Shown: positions 60,748 to 64,000 of the stretch, in pieces
How positions within the stretch are numbered: position 1 is the stretch's first letter
Layout of the letters: every line of letters starts with the position of its first letter
Source of the DNA: Dryocosmus kuriphilus
Taxonomy: Eukaryota; Arthropoda; Insecta; Hymenoptera; Cynipidae
Direction: 5' to 3'
Assembly (NCBI GenBank): GCA_038277395.1
Contig: CM076192.1
Span: 133,710,251 to 133,774,250, forward strand
Length of the DNA stretch: 64,000 nt
Notes under the pieces: generated by a model
The model's database searches: none
What the model saw: only the letters and a program-made list of their open reading frames with translations
Told to the model about the DNA's origin: nothing
Position numbers and translations under genes: made by a program

Positions 60748-63700
60748 TTATTGTATGTGCATTGGTTGCATCATTGTATCTTTATGTACATCTGGAAACT
60801 TTCTTCTATACTCAGCAAGAATTTGAAAAATACACTGTTTTTGTTCCCCATCACCGGTCAATCTATCATTATATTCGCTTACCAATTTTATTCCCCTTTC
60901 TGCTACATCGTTGACAAAAGCAAGATTCTGAACCAATTCCTTGCCAAATTTGTAATTAGGATTTGAATTCCGCTCTGATGGATCGTCGGATAAAAACCCA
61001 CTATCAATTTTGAACCTTTACAAAAATTTCACTGTTTCTGGAGTGATGAAGAAATCAATTTGCTTATCGGTCAAAAAATCCAAACTGGTCGCAACCGAAG
61101 CTACGTAACGTTTCGACGGTTTTGTTCCCATTTCATTAGGAAATTTGTCATTTTTTATGTTCAAAACCATTTGTCTTTTTATGTCATCAGAGATGTTTTC
61201 ATCGAAAAACGCCATTCCAGCTGGTTCTGGGCTCAAGTACCATAAATGGTTGGAAAACTTTTTTATTGCGACTCTACTCACCGAAAGATTGATTTCACTG
61301 AAATCATGCAATGCTTTCAAGAAATGAAAATCATTGTTTGGAGCAGCATTGGCAAACGGAGCTTCGAACCATGCCTCCAAATATACAACAAACGTAAAAA
61401 TGCAAATTTCACGAACAGCCTGTTTTTCTGATGCTTTCAAGCAGAAAACATGACGAAATAAAAATATTTTGAGGAAATAAATTGCTCTGGCCATCCAGCG
61501 AGCACGAGAAAAGGAGCCTGGCTTGAAAAATTTAACTTTTTTACTTGGAATTTTCCTGATGAAAATTAAACATAACCGCCTTCGAACTTTTTTTTATCTG
61601 GATCTCCCCAACTGCTTTGAAACCTCTTGAACAGAAGTATAGAAGGCCCAGTTGAAGTTGCTGGCATAAGAAAGTCAAATACCCCTCCAAGTACGATTTC
61701 GAAGATGTGGTGTCTGCAGGGCATATACAACAGATCGCGACCTAGCATTTGTTCTAGAAGCGTTGCAGCACCATTTCTTGCACCCAAATTTGAGTTGGTT
61801 GTGTCACAACAAAGAACTTCAATCTTATAAGCAAGTCCCGAGTCTTGAAGAGTCTATGGGAAAAATCGAATATTTCAGTTTATATTCATAAATAAATTTT
61901 CATTTTTTCATGTGAATCATGGAACATGTGATCATGCATGTCTATTGAAGAATATTCTAACGAACGTGTTTTTACAATAAAAAATAAAAATAGTGTGACT
62001 TAATTGCATTAATAAAAGTAAGCTGTAGTGACGAATGAATAAGTACTATCAATCTGTATAAGTTGAGTAGTATACAATTCATCTAAGACATCGAAAGGTA
62101 AATAATATCTTATTAACCTCTGTAAGCGCAGTCGCTTGGGTCAAGCCAGTTCCATTGTCAAGCGCAGGGATCGATAAAATTTTTTCTGTCTTTGAATTTG
62201 AGACAATAATCGCTAAACGATCGATTTGTTTTTCTCTGCTGTAACTCTCCATCAGTTTTCCATCCCAATGAAGGACCGCAGCATTAAGTTCTTGAGACGG
62301 AAATAACTCGTGAATTCTGTTAGCAAGTTTTTTCCGTAGTTGTTTTCGATGATCGTTGATTGACGATTTGTTGATGATGAGGTTGTTCAAATCAAGACCG
62401 CAAGCTTCTGCTACCGTCGAAATAATGCGAACAGCATTTCTATCGCTTATTTGACATTTATCTAACATCGCTACGACTTTTTCATTCAGGATGTTGACCG
62501 ATCCCCTAGGTTTCTTAGCTGGTGACAAACGAACTCCTGTTGATTGCGTTTGACTTAAGATTCCTAGAGAATAATTGCTTTCTTGACTTGCAAGTGTAGC
62601 ACTTGAACTGCTGTTTTCCAATTCAACGACATCATCTTGAAATAAGAAATAAGCAATGGTTGACAATTAAAAAATGTCAACAACATAGAATTTCAAATGA
62701 TATATACGATATTGATTTTTTTTTTACTGCAGGCAATAATATGCTTTGAATCCAAAACGCCACTAATAAAAAGCGACGTTCAGGCGACGTTTTAGTCAGG
62801 CTATGTGTATTAATGAGGAATTTATTTTAGAGCGTTTTTTAAAGTTAACGAATTAAATTGAGATCGAGTGCAATTTTGATATATTCATAATATAATCTTT
62901 GATAATGGTATTCTTTTTCGTTATTAGTGAATTTGAAAAATTTGAATTCCATTTTTAAATTTCAAGTTTCACAGTGATTTTCGCATTTTCTAGTTTTGAT
63001 ATAATTTTGAAATAATATTCAACCAGAAAATTCAAAATATTTGGGTTTTCACCAATTCTACAAATTAATGAATTTTGATCACAGTAGTAAATTTCAGGTG
63101 TTACTTGATAATAAAGTTCTTGATTTTTTGGAAATCTTGAAATTCCTAGGTCAACAACATATTTGCACATTCCGAATTTTCCTGAAAAATTATTATGCTA
63201 ATTTTGTCTGAGAATTTAACATTAAGGGTTCCATAACACTTTTTGGAATTGTTAGTTTCTCATAGAGATTAAAAATTTTCGTCACCTATTTAATAATAAA
63301 GATTGATATTGTTTGAAAAATGTTGAATTCGAGATTTTTTAGTCAATATATAAAATTCGTGTGTCCATAAAAAACTAAAATTGTTCAAAAGTTTCAAAGT
63401 ATTCATGTGTTACTCTAAGTTAAGGGTCATTATGTGTTATTCGAAAAATTTGAATATTTTGCAGAAATATATTTCTTGAATAGTTTTGTGAACAATTGAA
63501 ATGTTCTCAGAAATATCCAGAAAACATTTTTTTAATTGTATTTTTTGTACATTCCAAAATTTATAAAGCACTACAGAAATTGCGAAAACTTCGATTATCT
63601 CGATTTGTGTATTTTGTCATTATTTGTCTGGCATTTTGAATTAAGGTTTTTAAGGGAATAAGAAGAATAATAAGAAACCTTTTTAAAAAACTATCATATT

Positions 63701-64000
63701 TCGAAAATGTAAGTAATATTAAAACTATTTATCGCCTAAAATGTTTTAAATAATAGCTAGACTTTTTATTTTCATCTTTCAAATATGGCTTTCTTACCTT
63801 TATAAAAATGATGTATTCTTTTTTAATATAAACCATTTCAATTACCTAATGATCTGGTCTCTCTTTGGAGTCGCGCCATTTTCCTCCGTGCCAAGATTAG
63901 TTCGACTTCTTCTTTGTCAATTGTCAATTCTTCATCGTAAAGAGTCTGAAAATCACCAATAAACCCAATACGTTCTCGTTTTCTTTGATTTTCTAAGAAT
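60748..64000 (-). pseudogene. Degenerate transposase related to the 16774-19203 gene
   Basis: Minus-strand exons: 63846-64000 (continues off the window; FLENQRKRERIGFIGDF), 62118-62635 (VVELENSSSS, VLHWDGKLMES) and about 61576-61853 (VLCCDTTNSNLG, LYMPCRHHIFEI). The last spans 61557 to 60748 (SRARWMARAIYFLKI, HLWYLSPEPAG, FVNDVAERGIKL). Relative to the other gene about 50-70 residues between the CRHH and ARWM motifs are missing. A TAA at 61018-61020 interrupts the last exon. The intron between the first two exons is about 1.2 kb against 80 bp in the other gene. An intron at 61854-62117 is absent there. It belongs to the same family but a distinct lineage. Confidence 0.75.

Overview
This is an AT-rich eukaryotic window, almost certainly an arthropod and probably a hymenopteran-like insect. 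The evidence is spliced coding pieces with GT..AG introns, R1-like and other non-LTR retrotransposons, a Penelope-like RT, a Tc1 transposase, tRNA-headed SINEs and several large cut-and-paste DNA transposons. There are no bacterial features. No complete host gene can be supported; three isolated exon-like stretches (8824-9100, 11777-11973, 50440-50560) are the only candidates. Superfamily names come from motif memory, not from a search.

Layout. 1-3199 is homopolymer-ridden, poor-quality sequence ending in a gap of exactly 500 N (3200-3699). 3700-16020 holds a LINE tail, small hairpin elements, a broken Tc1 transposase (10378-11382), a candidate last exon with a triplicated stop/poly(A)-signal unit (11777-12084), copy 1 of a hairpin-ended element I call family A (12825-14018), a LINE RT fragment and tRNA-derived repeats. 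16041-19896 is a nearly complete DNA transposon with about 430-bp inverted ends and a four-exon transposase. 20415-24520 is a truncated minus-strand CACTA-like element carrying two nested insertions, one of them family A copy 2 with a perfect 8-bp target duplication. 24763-26503 is a different transposase pseudogene. It is followed by a 122-bp tandem array, an R1-like ORF1 remnant and a Penelope-like RT remnant.

29700-33009 shows nothing recognisable. 33010-37243 is a large foldback built from roughly 160-bp monomers and interrupted by a second R1-like fragment. It is followed by family A copy 3 (37546-38141), a LINE 3' half (39880-41290, minus) and a near-perfect foldback MITE (41376-41828). 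44163-50391 is a CACTA-like element with large subterminal tandem arrays and an exon-resolved second gene. 51653-59896 is another CACTA-like element with both genes on the plus strand. 60748-64000 is a degenerate, divergent relative of the 16041-19896 transposase, running off the window end.

Most notable. The second gene of the two CACTA-like elements begins with a segment resembling a CIDE-N (ubiquitin-like, apoptosis-associated) domain. Paralogous copies of one element supply natural empty sites proving two nested insertions. Family A elements end in clusters of GCGAAGC mini-hairpins. All transposase genes seen are damaged, so the window looks like a graveyard of recently to moderately decayed mobile elements.
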